A program made the position numbers and the translations under genes. The notes beneath the pieces are model-generated. The model had not been told where the DNA came from and did no database searches. It saw only the letters and a list, made by a program, of their open reading frames with translations. 64,000 nt of DNA from JAGPUQ01 sp963708735. Lineage in GTDB: Bacteria; Pseudomonadota; Gammaproteobacteria; Pseudomonadales; Porticoccaceae. Below are positions 24,562-32,994 of the stretch, piece after piece (the stretch's first letter is position 1; every line of letters starts with the position of its first letter). The stretch covers positions 62,001-126,000 of the forward strand of contig CAVPTW010000005.1 of the NCBI GenBank assembly GCA_963708735.1, given 5' to 3'.

Positions 24562-24977
24562 AAGTCCTGCTGGACAGCAATGTCTGGGTAAGCGCACTGG
24601 TTGCGCGCGGCCTGTGTGCCGATTTGCTGCGGGTCGCGCTGCTTCGGCATGGCCTGGCGGGCTTCGAACTACTGCTGAGTGACGCGGTTCGCAGCGAAAC
24701 GCTGCGCATTCTGCGCGACAAGTTCAAAGCCACGGAAGCGGGGCTGGATGCCGCGCGGGCCGCGATGGCTTTGGCGCGCGAGGTGGCGCAGGGCGACTGG
24801 CAGCCGCCAGCGGCGTTTCCCGATCCCGACGATGTGGTGATCGTCGGCGCCGCGCTGGCGGCCGGGGCCGATCTGTTGGTCACCGGCGACAAGGCCCTGC
24901 TGGAACTGGGCGTCATCGAGGGTTTGCCGATCATTGCGCCGCGTGCCGCATACGAGCGGCTGCGCGGGCTGGCGTGA
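24558..24977 (+). CDS. PIN-domain toxin (putative RNase)
   Basis: 139 residues from the TTG at 24558, which overlaps the antitoxin stop (TTGA). The acidic PIN residues can be followed: Asp6 in LLDSN, the Glu in SDAVRSETLRIL, Asp in PDPDDVVIVGAAL and Asp in LLVTGDKALLEL. The last part is like the COG1569 toxin family. PIN toxins cleave RNA with Mg2+ or Mn2+. Together with the RHH gene it forms a type II toxin-antitoxin pair inserted between csx16 and csm5, where it may act as an addiction module for the CRISPR locus. That role is inferred. Confidence 0.88.
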   Translation: MKVLLDSNVWVSALVARGLCADLLRVALLRHGLAGFELLLSDAVRSETLRILRDKFKATEAGLDAARAAMALAREVAQGDWQPPAAFPDPDDVVIVGAALAAGADLLVTGDKALLELGVIEGLPIIAPRAAYERLRGLA

Positions 24978-25075
24978 AGGCGCGGCGCTGCCTCCGGGCT
25001 TGATGCATATCGCTTGCTCCGCAGGGTGGTGAGACGGTTGCCGGGATTTGCGGGCGACGAAGGGGGCATGGGGAA

Positions 25076-26764
25076 TCAACTCTCCAACTGCGCGAGCCAC
25101 TCACGAAACTCCGCCTTGCGCTCCTTCTTGCCGGGCCAGCCACTCCAGGCGATGGTCTCGTGCAGCAGCCCGGCAGCGGCACGGCGGTCGTCCGGTTCGG
25201 TCCAGCCCAGCGCGGTCTTGAAGAACGCCAGGCGCTGTGCATCGAACTCACCGCCGGGCTGATGCGCGCCCTTTGCCCTGGTGGCTTCGAAGGCCGCGCG
25301 GAAGTCGTCCAGGGCGCGTTGCTGGTCGGTCATGGCGGCGCGGGCCGCTTCGCGGGCGGCGGCTTCAGCCGTTTCGCGTTCGACGCGGGCTTCCTTTTCC
25401 CGGGCGGCGGCGGTTTCCGCGGCGCGCCGGGCCTCGGCCTGCGCGCGCTGCTCGGCCAGCCGCCGGTCTTCCTCGCCGCGCCGCTGCGTCCAGGCGCGCA
25501 GCCGGTCGAGGCGCGGCGCCAGAGCCTCGCGCAGTGCCGGCGAGTCGGGCGCGGGTTCATCCAGCGCGTGCACTTCCACCAGCAGCCAGCCGAAGGGCAG
25601 CAGGCCCGTGCGCTGCCCGGATTCGGAGGCGGCCAGCCACCAGGTGAGGGGTTCCGGTTTCTCGACCGCCGGCTGCCCCTGCCCCTGCATGATGCGGATC
25701 TTGCGCACGCCATTCAGCGTCAGGGACTCCGCGCCACTGTGGCGGCCAACGCGCAGCAGGAACGCCCGCCCGGCATCCAGCGCCTGCCCCACCGGGCCGC
25801 GCAGCAATGCGGTAACGGTCTGCGCCCAGGCCGGGTCCACGTAGTCCCGCCCGCCCAGCTCGGCCAGTTCGCGTTCCAGGATCGGCCGGTAGAAGGCATT
25901 GCAGTGCCGGGCCAGTTCGGCCATGCCAAAGCGCCGGTCCGTAGCCGGCAGCTTGTCGCGGGCGTCCAGCCCAGCCACATCCTGCACCGCCACCTGTGCA
26001 GAAAACGCCCGGTAGCGTGCCGCCGGCACGCACTCCAGCGTCTGGTAGAGGTTCTCGGCGCGCGCCTGGCGCACGTTCCCTTGCTGGTCCTTTACCTCGA
26101 TGCGCTTGCGGTTGACGGCGAACAGCACTTCGCCGGCCGGCAAATCGTCCGCTGCGGCCCAGGCCGCGTCGCCGATCTGGAGCAGGCGAAAGGGATCACG
26201 TTCCAGCTTTTGCCTGCCTTCCTGATCGCGGTATTTCAGGATGCGGCCCTGGAATTCGTGCAGCCCCTTGTCTTCGTGCGCTGCTCGCCCCTCGTTGTAG
26301 TGATCCAGCACTGCCGTGCGCATGGCGCCTTTGAGCGAGGAGCCGTACAGCACCGGCCGGTTGCGCACCGGATCGTAGGCGTTGCGCTCGACGGCCAGCC
26401 GGTTCATCACGTCCCTGCCGTCGTCCTGGCGGTTGGCGGTCTGGCCGATGCGGCTTTCGTACAGCCTCGCGACGCCGTCGAGCACCGGCAGCCGCAGCGT
26501 GGCGTGCGCCATCAAGGCATCGCGGCGGTCGTGAAAAAAGCGTTGCACGTCCTTGAGCAGCCCATCCGCGCCGCCCCGGCTGACCAGCGCCAGCAGCTTG
26601 GCCGCGTCGGCAGGTGGCAGGGCGGCCATGGCCGCTGCCGTGTCGAAATGGTGCAGGGTGTCGCCGTCGATCACGTAGCCGGTGGTGTCGTAGGCCTGAC
26701 CGGTGCCGATGTGCACCGGCGACAGGGTGCTGATGTGCAGGCGATAGGTATCGAGCCGGTTCAT
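25076..26764 (-). CDS. csm5: Type III-A effector subunit Csm5 with long C-terminal extension
   Basis: 562 residues. The N-terminal RAMP part has LSPVHIGTGQAYDTTGYVI and YGSSLKGAMRTAVLDHYN, matching Csm5, which caps the crRNA 3' end of the Csm complex. Csm5 is usually 350-400 residues. Here residues from about 405 to 500 are a highly charged Glu/Arg/Ala-rich coiled coil, followed by a folded-looking tail (ALGWTEPDDRRAAAGLL ... WPGKKERKAEFREWLAQLE). The start overlaps the csm4 stop (ATGA). It is the last gene of the effector run before the PIN/RHH pair. Confidence 0.9.
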   Translation of the reverse strand: MNRLDTYRLHISTLSPVHIGTGQAYDTTGYVIDGDTLHHFDTAAAMAALPPADAAKLLALVSRGGADGLLKDVQRFFHDRRDALMAHATLRLPVLDGVARLYESRIGQTANRQDDGRDVMNRLAVERNAYDPVRNRPVLYGSSLKGAMRTAVLDHYNEGRAAHEDKGLHEFQGRILKYRDQEGRQKLERDPFRLLQIGDAAWAAADDLPAGEVLFAVNRKRIEVKDQQGNVRQARAENLYQTLECVPAARYRAFSAQVAVQDVAGLDARDKLPATDRRFGMAELARHCNAFYRPILERELAELGGRDYVDPAWAQTVTALLRGPVGQALDAGRAFLLRVGRHSGAESLTLNGVRKIRIMQGQGQPAVEKPEPLTWWLAASESGQRTGLLPFGWLLVEVHALDEPAPDSPALREALAPRLDRLRAWTQRRGEEDRRLAEQRAQAEARRAAETAAAREKEARVERETAEAAAREAARAAMTDQQRALDDFRAAFEATRAKGAHQPGGEFDAQRLAFFKTALGWTEPDDRRAAAGLLHETIAWSGWPGKKERKAEFREWLAQLES

Positions 26765-27751
26765 GCGGCGACCTCCCGCTTGGGCAGCGCCACGGCCACC
26801 ACCGGCGCATAGCCTTGATGCACGGTGGCGGAGATGGCGTTGGACAACGTCCCGTCTCCGCCCAGCCCCTGCCCGGTGAAGGACCGGGAAGCGAAATCCG
26901 GCGGCACCAGCAGCGCGCCGGTCTGGGCCAGCAGCACCGGATTCTTGAATGGCTGGCCGCCGAGTACGGCGAGATCGCCATGGCGCCCGAAGCGCGTGAA
27001 CGGCTGGTAGAAACAGCGCTCCGGCCGCCAGGCAAGGCCCTGCGGCGCGCAGGGCGCCAGCGTGAGCCAGGCATCGGCGCCGGTTTGCGCCGGTAGCTCA
27101 TCGGTCCTCGACTGCGATCACCTCGAATTTGCCAAGACCAATGCTGGCGTCGCGCCCGAAGCCGAAGGCGCCCATGTCGGCCAGCAGCAGGGCGAGGTCG
27201 TCCCGGCCGATGCGGGCCGGGTCATGCACCAGCCACAGGTCGAGCGCGGCGCCGGGGGCGTACCAGTGCTGTTCCATCTGGTAGGGCGCGAAGGCGCCGC
27301 GTCCCGTGGTGCCGGTGACGCGGCTCAGGCTGTTGTGCGGCTGCGGGTGGGTCGCCACAAAGCGGGGCGGCTGGTCAGCGGCCTGCTGCGCGCCGGGCTG
27401 GCTCCGGAGCAGCCCGGCGTCGTCCACGCAGTGGTGCAGCCAGGCGGCGAAAGGCTCGCCCGCCCGATCGAGCGGCAGCCAGCGGCGCTTTTTCACCGCC
27501 TTGCGATCGGCGTTCTCGACCTCATCGAACCAGTGCCCCGGCAGTGCCGGGCGCGGCAGATGACCGGCCGGCAGCGCATCGGACATCACCAGAAAGGGCG
27601 CGCCGTCGGTGTAGCCCGCCAGCCATTCGGCCAGGCGGCTTTCACCGAAGCGATGGCGTGCGGCCCAGCACAACTGCCCGAACAGGCTGTCGCCCTTGGG
27701 CGGGGTGCCGAACGCGGACAGCGGCCGCAGTCGCGCAAGCAGTGTCTGCAT
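26761..27751 (-). pseudogene. csm4: Type III-A effector subunit Csm4, split by a 1-nt frameshift
   Basis: The first part (27751-27098) runs from MQTLLARLRPLSAFGTPPKGDSL to FGFGRDASIGLGKFEVIAVEDR and stops. In another frame the sequence continues as ELPAQTGADAWLTLAPCAPQGL, then YQPFTRFGRHGDLAV, FKNPVLLAQTGALLVPP and ALPKREVAA to the stop at 26761-26763. Together they give about 330 residues, the normal Csm4 length with its conserved C-terminal block. One base change in about 27098-27125 would join them, and there is no homopolymer there. Csm4 binds the crRNA 5' handle and contacts Cas10, so a true mutation would disable the complex. An assembly error or recoding is possible. Confidence 0.88.
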
Positions 27752-27761
27752 GACGACTCCC

Positions 27762-28484
27762 TCAGGCCACATGCGCCAGGCTCAGGCGCTCGTAATCGGC
27801 CTGCACCGGGGCGCCATCGAGCGCCAGATCGACGAAGCGCAACTTGCCGTAGCCGCGCGAGCCGGAACCGCCCAGGCCGGTGTATTCCACCAGCCTGATG
27901 CCGCGGTAGATGTCGGCCAGCAGGTCTTCGTCGTCGTGCACGCGCAGGGTGAGCGCAAACTCGAAGCGCGCGCCGGCAGGCACCCGCTCGGTGTTGCGCG
28001 GATGTTCGGCCACGCCGCGGATGCGGTCGATCATGTTCTCCATCTTGGTTTCGGTCAGCAGCAGGCTGCGGCTTTTCATTTCCGCCACCCAGTCCGCGCA
28101 CAGCGACGCGTCCCAGAAGGCCAGCCGCGTGGGGCCGATTTCCTCGACCAGCGCCTGCTGCCGGTCGCCACCCTCGGGGGCGCCGCCGAACAGCTTGAGC
28201 AGACGCTTGGCACGCGCCTGATCGGCTGCGCCGAGTTCCCCGACATGGCGAAAACCGAGTGGTTTGCCCTCGGTGATACTCACCACACCCAGCTCCCATT
28301 CCAGCAGGCTGCGCATCTTGCCCTTGAGGGAGGAGCCGGGGATGTAGGGCTCGCCGGTGACCGGGTTCTTGATGATGGGATTGTCGGTGCCGCCGATGTG
28401 CATTTCGGTGTTGCCGGAGCCGATGTGCAGGCCGGTGACCAGTTCGATACGGCCGGTGAGTTTGCGCAGTGCCGTGAGTTTCAT
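27762..28484 (-). CDS. csm3: Type III-A backbone subunit and target-RNA nuclease Csm3
   Basis: 240 residues from the ATG at 28484, with GGAG upstream. The RAMP glycine-rich features HIGSGN and YIPGSSLKGKMRSLLEW are present, and the catalytic Asp is Asp34 in IGGTDNPIIKNP, the residue that cleaves target RNA at 6-nt intervals. The C-terminal GLGGSGSRGYGKLRF is the family's G-loop. Csm3 forms the helical backbone of the complex along the crRNA. It lies between csm2 and csm4 with short gaps, all on the minus strand. Confidence 0.95.
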   Translation of the reverse strand: MKLTALRKLTGRIELVTGLHIGSGNTEMHIGGTDNPIIKNPVTGEPYIPGSSLKGKMRSLLEWELGVVSITEGKPLGFRHVGELGAADQARAKRLLKLFGGAPEGGDRQQALVEEIGPTRLAFWDASLCADWVAEMKSRSLLLTETKMENMIDRIRGVAEHPRNTERVPAGARFEFALTLRVHDDEDLLADIYRGIRLVEYTGLGGSGSRGYGKLRFVDLALDGAPVQADYERLSLAHVA

Positions 28485-28504
28485 GATTTGCTCCAGTGAG
28501 CAGT

Positions 28505-29024
28505 TCAGTCTTTGGGCCGCACGACTTTGTAATAACCCATGAAAGCCTCGAAAAAGGTCTTGCACAGGTGCAGCGTCTCGGGATTGGTGACTTCTTTCAG
28601 GCAGTGATTCATCAGCGCCTCATAGTTGGCGTCCACCAGCTCGCGGCCTCTGGCATAGGCCACCTTGGCGTTGAGCATGCGGATGAACGGCAGGAACTCG
28701 GCGAACTTGTCCGGCTCGGCGCGCACCCGCTCGGCCCACATGCCGAGTTCGTCGTAGAACTTGCGCAACTGGCTGGGTTTGTTCTTCCTGTTTGTCATCG
28801 CCAATTTTCTGGGCACAAGCCTGCGCCACTGCGGCAAACAGATCGGCATCCAGCGCCTGCCCCGTTGCCGGCGTAAAGCGCACGCGAGTGAGATCGATAT
28901 CCGCGACCTGCCCTGGCGGACCACCACCTTGCGACCTATTGTCGCGGCCATATTGGTTTTCGTTTGGACGGCCGCCCGGCCGCTGCCCTTGGGGTGGGTT
29001 CATTCGATTGGGGGGTCTGCTCAT
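28505..29024 (-). pseudogene. csm2: Type III-A small subunit Csm2, with 1-nt frameshift
   Basis: The N-terminal frame (ATG at 29024 with AGGAG upstream) gives a Pro/Gly/Gln-rich leader, then DLTRVRFTPATGQ and DADLFAAVAQACAQKIGDDKQE. The conserved Csm2 core NKPSQLRKFYDEL through FEAFMGYYKVVRPKD lies in another frame. Dropping one G at about 28776 (GGAAGAACAAACC) joins them. The joined protein is about 172 residues, with a disordered N-terminal extension of roughly 40 residues. Csm2 makes the inner filament of the complex. As with csm4, it may be a sequencing error: two lesions in one effector operon would otherwise mean a dead complex. Confidence 0.82.
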
Positions 29025-29033
29025 CTTCAGCTC

Positions 29034-31694
29034 CTAATCCCGCAGTTGATACAAAACCGTGAACAGCGCAATGCGGTAATCCGCCGTGAACTGTCCGATC
29101 CCTTGATTGGCAATCTGTTGCGCCAGCGTCGCGTGCAGCGCGCGGCGTTCCTCGCGGCTCATCCCCCGCTTGCGCTCCAGCAGCCGCGCCGTGCGGTAGG
29201 CAAAGTGCGAATGCCAGAGCGCGTTTTCCGGCCGCTCGTGGGCCTTGTCGGCCATCTCGGCATAGCCCAGCAGGGCGTACAGATAGCCGGTGGACAGTTC
29301 GAGTTCATCCGCCTGATTTTTGAGTGCGCCCGCCATCTCCAGCAATTGTTCGAAGCGCTGCCAGGGCACCGCCCGGTCGAAGGCGGTGACGGCGTTCTTG
29401 GCGGTGGCGGGCTTGCCCTTGTCGCCGACCGCCTTGGCCCGCTCCAGGGTTTCCTCGGCCAGGCGGCCGAGTTCGCGCACCGGCAGGCCGGGCTTGGTCA
29501 TGGATAGTCCGGCCGAGAAATGCAGCTCCGGGTTGTGCGCCACGTAGCGGGCGAAGTCCTGCCGCATGCGCCGGGCGAGCTCGAGTGTCTGCCGCCAGGG
29601 GCCAATCAGGAAGAAATCGTCGCCGCCGGCAAACACGGTGTAGGTGTTCGGAAACTCGTCGCGGCACAGGCGCGGCAAATGGACCGTGAAAAAGGCGTTC
29701 ATCTGCCGCGACAGGGCGGCCATCTTGGCGAAGGTGTAGTTTTCGAGCCCGCCCTGAAAGGTGAGCCCGAGATTGTCCACATCGCCCTTGAGCGTCATCA
29801 GGGCTTCCACACCCACCCATTGGCCGCGTTCGTCCAGGCGCTTGTCCTCGCAGGCAATGTGGTTGAGGGTCTTGATGGCTTCGGCGTTGCGGTCTTCGGC
29901 GTCTTCATCGATGCCGGCATAGCGCCCGGCAGCCCACTCGTTCAACGCCCCAAAGCGCGGCACATGGGCGTTGATGGCGCGCCGCGCATAGCCGTTCCAA
30001 AGCGGCGTATCGGCGCTCGCCGGCAAGGAAAAATCCCAGGCCCGGCGCAGGTTGCCGGAGCGCGCCTCGGCACCGAAACGGCCGGTGGTCTCGTCACCGG
30101 CAGTGAAATTGGCGAAATAGCCGAACAGCGGCAGGCGCAGCGTGTGATGTCCGAGCGGCGCGCGGGTGATCAGCAGCCGCTCCTGACTGGCCAGCCAGCC
30201 GCCGATTGCGATCTGGTCGGCCGCCAGCGCGCTGATGTAAGAGTCACTATCGCCTAGCGCTTCGGTGGCCGGCGAGCGGCCATCCACCGCGCAGACACCC
30301 TTGTCGCGCTCGAAGGCATCCAGAAAGCCGCCGAACACCGCCCCCGGCGGCGCCGCGCCGCACAGGTCGAAGCGGCGCAGCTTCGCTTCTTCCAGACGGT
30401 CGAACAGGCGCCGCATGAGGTTCTTGAACGGGCTGTCGCCATCGGTGCCGTGGCGAAAGTCGTCGCAGCTTGCCGGGAGCGTGGCCAGGCCGATGCCGGA
30501 CTGGCCGAAGCCCTGTTCGAGGAACCAGGCGTCCAGTTCGCGCTGCACGTCGGCCAGGGCATCGAGCGTGGCTGGGGTGTTGGACGCGACGATCAGAAAC
30601 TTGCCGGCGGCATTGATGATCTGGCTGGTCGGCGGCAGCCCGAGCGCCTCCAGCACGCGCAGGGCCGCGCACTCGGTCAGCAGCGACACATGGAACGAGC
30701 GCCCCCGCAGCAGCTTGGCGGCGCGGCGCTGGGTCTCGCCGCCGGTGGCGAAGATGAAATCCTGGATGCCGGAAAAATCCCCCTGCACCAGCAGGAACTT
30801 CTGGTCGGACCAGTCAGTCCGCAGGCGCAGCGCGGTGGCGGTGGCCTGCGGGTCGTCGTCGCGCGCCTGGTGGTAACGCCACAGCGCCACTGCCAGCGCG
30901 GCCGTGGTGCGCGAGTGGTCATACAGCGATACCTCCGGCTTGACGTTGCCGGCGGTCGCGGCCGGGATGGCCTGGGTATAGCACTGCCACAGGGTGTCGA
31001 AGTGGTCCAGCCACAGCGGCAGGTTGTATCGGTGCGCCGACGGGATGTCCTCCAGGCCGGCGGCGAACGCCTGCCACAGCGCCCGATACTCATCCTGGCC
31101 CGCAGTCTTGTCGCTGGGCTCGCAACCTTTCGCCTCCACCGGAAAGATGGACTGCGGCGACAGGGCGCGCAGCGGATAGCGCCAGGCGTGCAGTTGTGGG
31201 CGCTGCCTGTCGAACAGGCGCACCTGTTCGAACAGCGTGAACTGGCGGGCGGTGTAGTGATTGGTGTCGACGGCGCGGTTGTAGGCTTCGAATTCTTCGC
31301 GTTCGAAACCGGACGCCACCCGGTCGGCGGTGGCGATGATCCATTGCAGGAAGGTATCCGGCTTGTGGTGGCGGGCGGCGGCGTTGATCAGCGAATCGTC
31401 CGCGTCGCGCTCGCTCCAGGGCCGGAACGGCGCCATGTCCGCACCCACCAGCTCCGGCAGGTGGCGTTCCAGCAGGTCGAAGGCGATGGCGGTATAGGCG
31501 GCGTGGACGTGGGTGTAGCGGCCGTCGTACTGCGGGCAGTAGAGCTGCTTGTTGATGTCGGCGCGAGTGTTGCCGTCGGCATCCTTTTGCATCGCTGCTT
31601 CGATGCGGGCGCGCTCGGCGAACTTGCCCATGTCGTGCAAGTACGCGGCGAGCGCCACCCGGCAGCTTGGTCCCAACAACTCATTCGCTCGCAT
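29034..31694 (-). CDS. cas10: Type III-A large subunit Cas10/Csm1
   Basis: 886 residues from the ATG at 31694 (AGGAAG upstream; a TTG at 31715 is less likely). The N-terminal HD nuclease motif is His20-Asp21 in AAYLHDMGKF. The second palm domain carries LKGDVDNLGLTF and the cyclase motif GGDD at 690-693 (VFAGGDDFFLIG). Both DNase and cyclic-oligoadenylate synthase activities are therefore expected to be intact. The zinc-finger Cys pattern sometimes seen between the palms is not obvious. Cyclic oligoadenylate made here would feed the CARF- and SAVED-type proteins of the same locus. Confidence 0.96.
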   Translation of the reverse strand: MRANELLGPSCRVALAAYLHDMGKFAERARIEAAMQKDADGNTRADINKQLYCPQYDGRYTHVHAAYTAIAFDLLERHLPELVGADMAPFRPWSERDADDSLINAAARHHKPDTFLQWIIATADRVASGFEREEFEAYNRAVDTNHYTARQFTLFEQVRLFDRQRPQLHAWRYPLRALSPQSIFPVEAKGCEPSDKTAGQDEYRALWQAFAAGLEDIPSAHRYNLPLWLDHFDTLWQCYTQAIPAATAGNVKPEVSLYDHSRTTAALAVALWRYHQARDDDPQATATALRLRTDWSDQKFLLVQGDFSGIQDFIFATGGETQRRAAKLLRGRSFHVSLLTECAALRVLEALGLPPTSQIINAAGKFLIVASNTPATLDALADVQRELDAWFLEQGFGQSGIGLATLPASCDDFRHGTDGDSPFKNLMRRLFDRLEEAKLRRFDLCGAAPPGAVFGGFLDAFERDKGVCAVDGRSPATEALGDSDSYISALAADQIAIGGWLASQERLLITRAPLGHHTLRLPLFGYFANFTAGDETTGRFGAEARSGNLRRAWDFSLPASADTPLWNGYARRAINAHVPRFGALNEWAAGRYAGIDEDAEDRNAEAIKTLNHIACEDKRLDERGQWVGVEALMTLKGDVDNLGLTFQGGLENYTFAKMAALSRQMNAFFTVHLPRLCRDEFPNTYTVFAGGDDFFLIGPWRQTLELARRMRQDFARYVAHNPELHFSAGLSMTKPGLPVRELGRLAEETLERAKAVGDKGKPATAKNAVTAFDRAVPWQRFEQLLEMAGALKNQADELELSTGYLYALLGYAEMADKAHERPENALWHSHFAYRTARLLERKRGMSREERRALHATLAQQIANQGIGQFTADYRIALFTVLYQLRD

Positions 31695-31773
31695 CGTGTT
31701 CTTCCTGTCGATCAATCGTCATGCGTTTGCGCTGGAGCACTATCACCGGAAATCCTTCCAGGTGCGGGCTTGC

Positions 31774-31783
31774 GCAAGCTTGC
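31774..31783. repeat. GCAAGCTTGC palindrome, copy 2 (cas10 / CARF-HEPN gap)
   Basis: Second copy of the ten-base palindrome, in the short gap between cas10 and the CARF-HEPN gene, a few bases from the latter's stop. Here it overlaps a 12-base palindrome GCTTGCGCAAGC. Confidence 0.6.
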
Positions 31784-31785
31784 CG

Positions 31786-32994
31786 TCACTCGCGCAACCG
31801 ATTCAGGCAGGCTTCGATTTCCTTGCGCAGCGCCTGGGCGTCGCGCAACACGCGCCGCAAATGCTCCCCATGGGGCGGCGTGCCGTGCGCCAGGGCGTTG
31901 CGCAAATGGCTGAGCGTGCGAAAGGCATCGCGCTTTCTGTCCGCATGCTCGCCGGCGCGCAGTTCGCGCCCGAAATCGTCGGCCACTTGTTTGCGTTCGG
32001 GGAAGTTCAGCGGGTCGCGCCCCTGCTCAAGACACAGGCGGGTCAGCAGCGCTTCGTAGCCGAAGATCACCGCCCGCACAGGGTCGCCGCGCTTGAGGTG
32101 TTCGAAGGCCAGCTTGCGCTGCTGGGCGGCCAGATCAGCCTCACGCACCCAGCCCAGGCGCTCCTTGAGGCGTTTCTGAAACAGCCCGCTAGCGCCCGGT
32201 AGCGACGCATCCAGTATCGGCAGGAAGCTGTTCAACTTGCGCGCGGCGTCGCTGACGTTGAAGGTGCGCTCGAAAAAAGCGGCCTCTTGCAGGCAGCGGG
32301 CCTTGTCCGCCGGCACGCCATCGGCCTCCAGCAGGGGCGCGAACAGGCCGTAGTCGCCGCTGGCCGCGAAGCTCGCCAGGGCGTCCACCCAGCGCTGCAC
32401 GGCGATCAGGCCGTCGAGCCGCAGCACGGGCGCGATGCCGTCGGCACTCATGTCGAGGGCGCCGTAGTACAGCCCGGCGACCTGGCGGCCGAGCCCGTCC
32501 AGGACGAAGGCGGACAACAACCCCAGCATCGGCAGATGGCGAAAGCCGTGCGTCAGGTCGAGGCTGACCTCGCCCTTGGGCGCCGCTTGGGCGATGGCAT
32601 CGAGAATGGCGCGCTGTTCGGCATCGTCGCGGCCGAAGGGGATGCACAGCAGTTGCACCGGCCGGGCCAAGGCGCGCTCGACCAGCGGGGCGAGCTGATC
32701 GAGCAAGGGCTGATCCACCCACTGCGCGGCGACGGCCTCCATCAAGGCCAGGCGCAGGGCGTCGTCTTCGTCGCCGATGCCGGGCAGGTTTTCGACCAGC
32801 ACGTCCCACATGCTGCCGGCGGTGCCCAATAGCACCAGCCGGTCGGGCGCGAGGTGACGCGCCAGGGCCAGGCCGAAGTAGGCAGTGGCGTCGGTGCGCC
32901 CGTCCGGGAAGCGGTAGGTCGCCTGCCGATAGCCGGTTTGCGGGTTGTCCCGGCCACGGCCCAGGAAACTGACGAGTGTGTGCACGCGGGTCAT
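31786..32994 (-). CDS. CARF-HEPN ribonuclease of the TM1812 (Csx1/Csx2-like) family
   Basis: 402 residues, its ATG overlapping the preceding stop. The N-terminal CARF domain has MTRVHTLVSFLGRG and the TM1812 signature VSLDLTHGFRHLPMLGLL near residue 145. The C-terminal HEPN domain carries RNALAHG at 365-371, with the catalytic Arg365 and His370 of the RxxxxH motif. Proteins of this type are sequence-loose RNases switched on when the CARF dimer binds cyclic tetra- or hexa-adenylate from Cas10. It is encoded directly upstream of cas10 in the same direction. Activation would cause collateral RNA cleavage and dormancy. Confidence 0.92.
   Translation of the reverse strand: MTRVHTLVSFLGRGRDNPQTGYRQATYRFPDGRTDATAYFGLALARHLAPDRLVLLGTAGSMWDVLVENLPGIGDEDDALRLALMEAVAAQWVDQPLLDQLAPLVERALARPVQLLCIPFGRDDAEQRAILDAIAQAAPKGEVSLDLTHGFRHLPMLGLLSAFVLDGLGRQVAGLYYGALDMSADGIAPVLRLDGLIAVQRWVDALASFAASGDYGLFAPLLEADGVPADKARCLQEAAFFERTFNVSDAARKLNSFLPILDASLPGASGLFQKRLKERLGWVREADLAAQQRKLAFEHLKRGDPVRAVIFGYEALLTRLCLEQGRDPLNFPERKQVADDFGRELRAGEHADRKRDAFRTLSHLRNALAHGTPPHGEHLRRVLRDAQALRKEIEACLNRLRE

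Noticed and set aside
25076..31694. Type III-B (Cmr) effector complex
   Set aside because: The small subunit core NKPSQLRKFYDEL and the Csm3/Csm5 features are of Csm type; no Cmr1, Cmr5 or Cmr6 is found.
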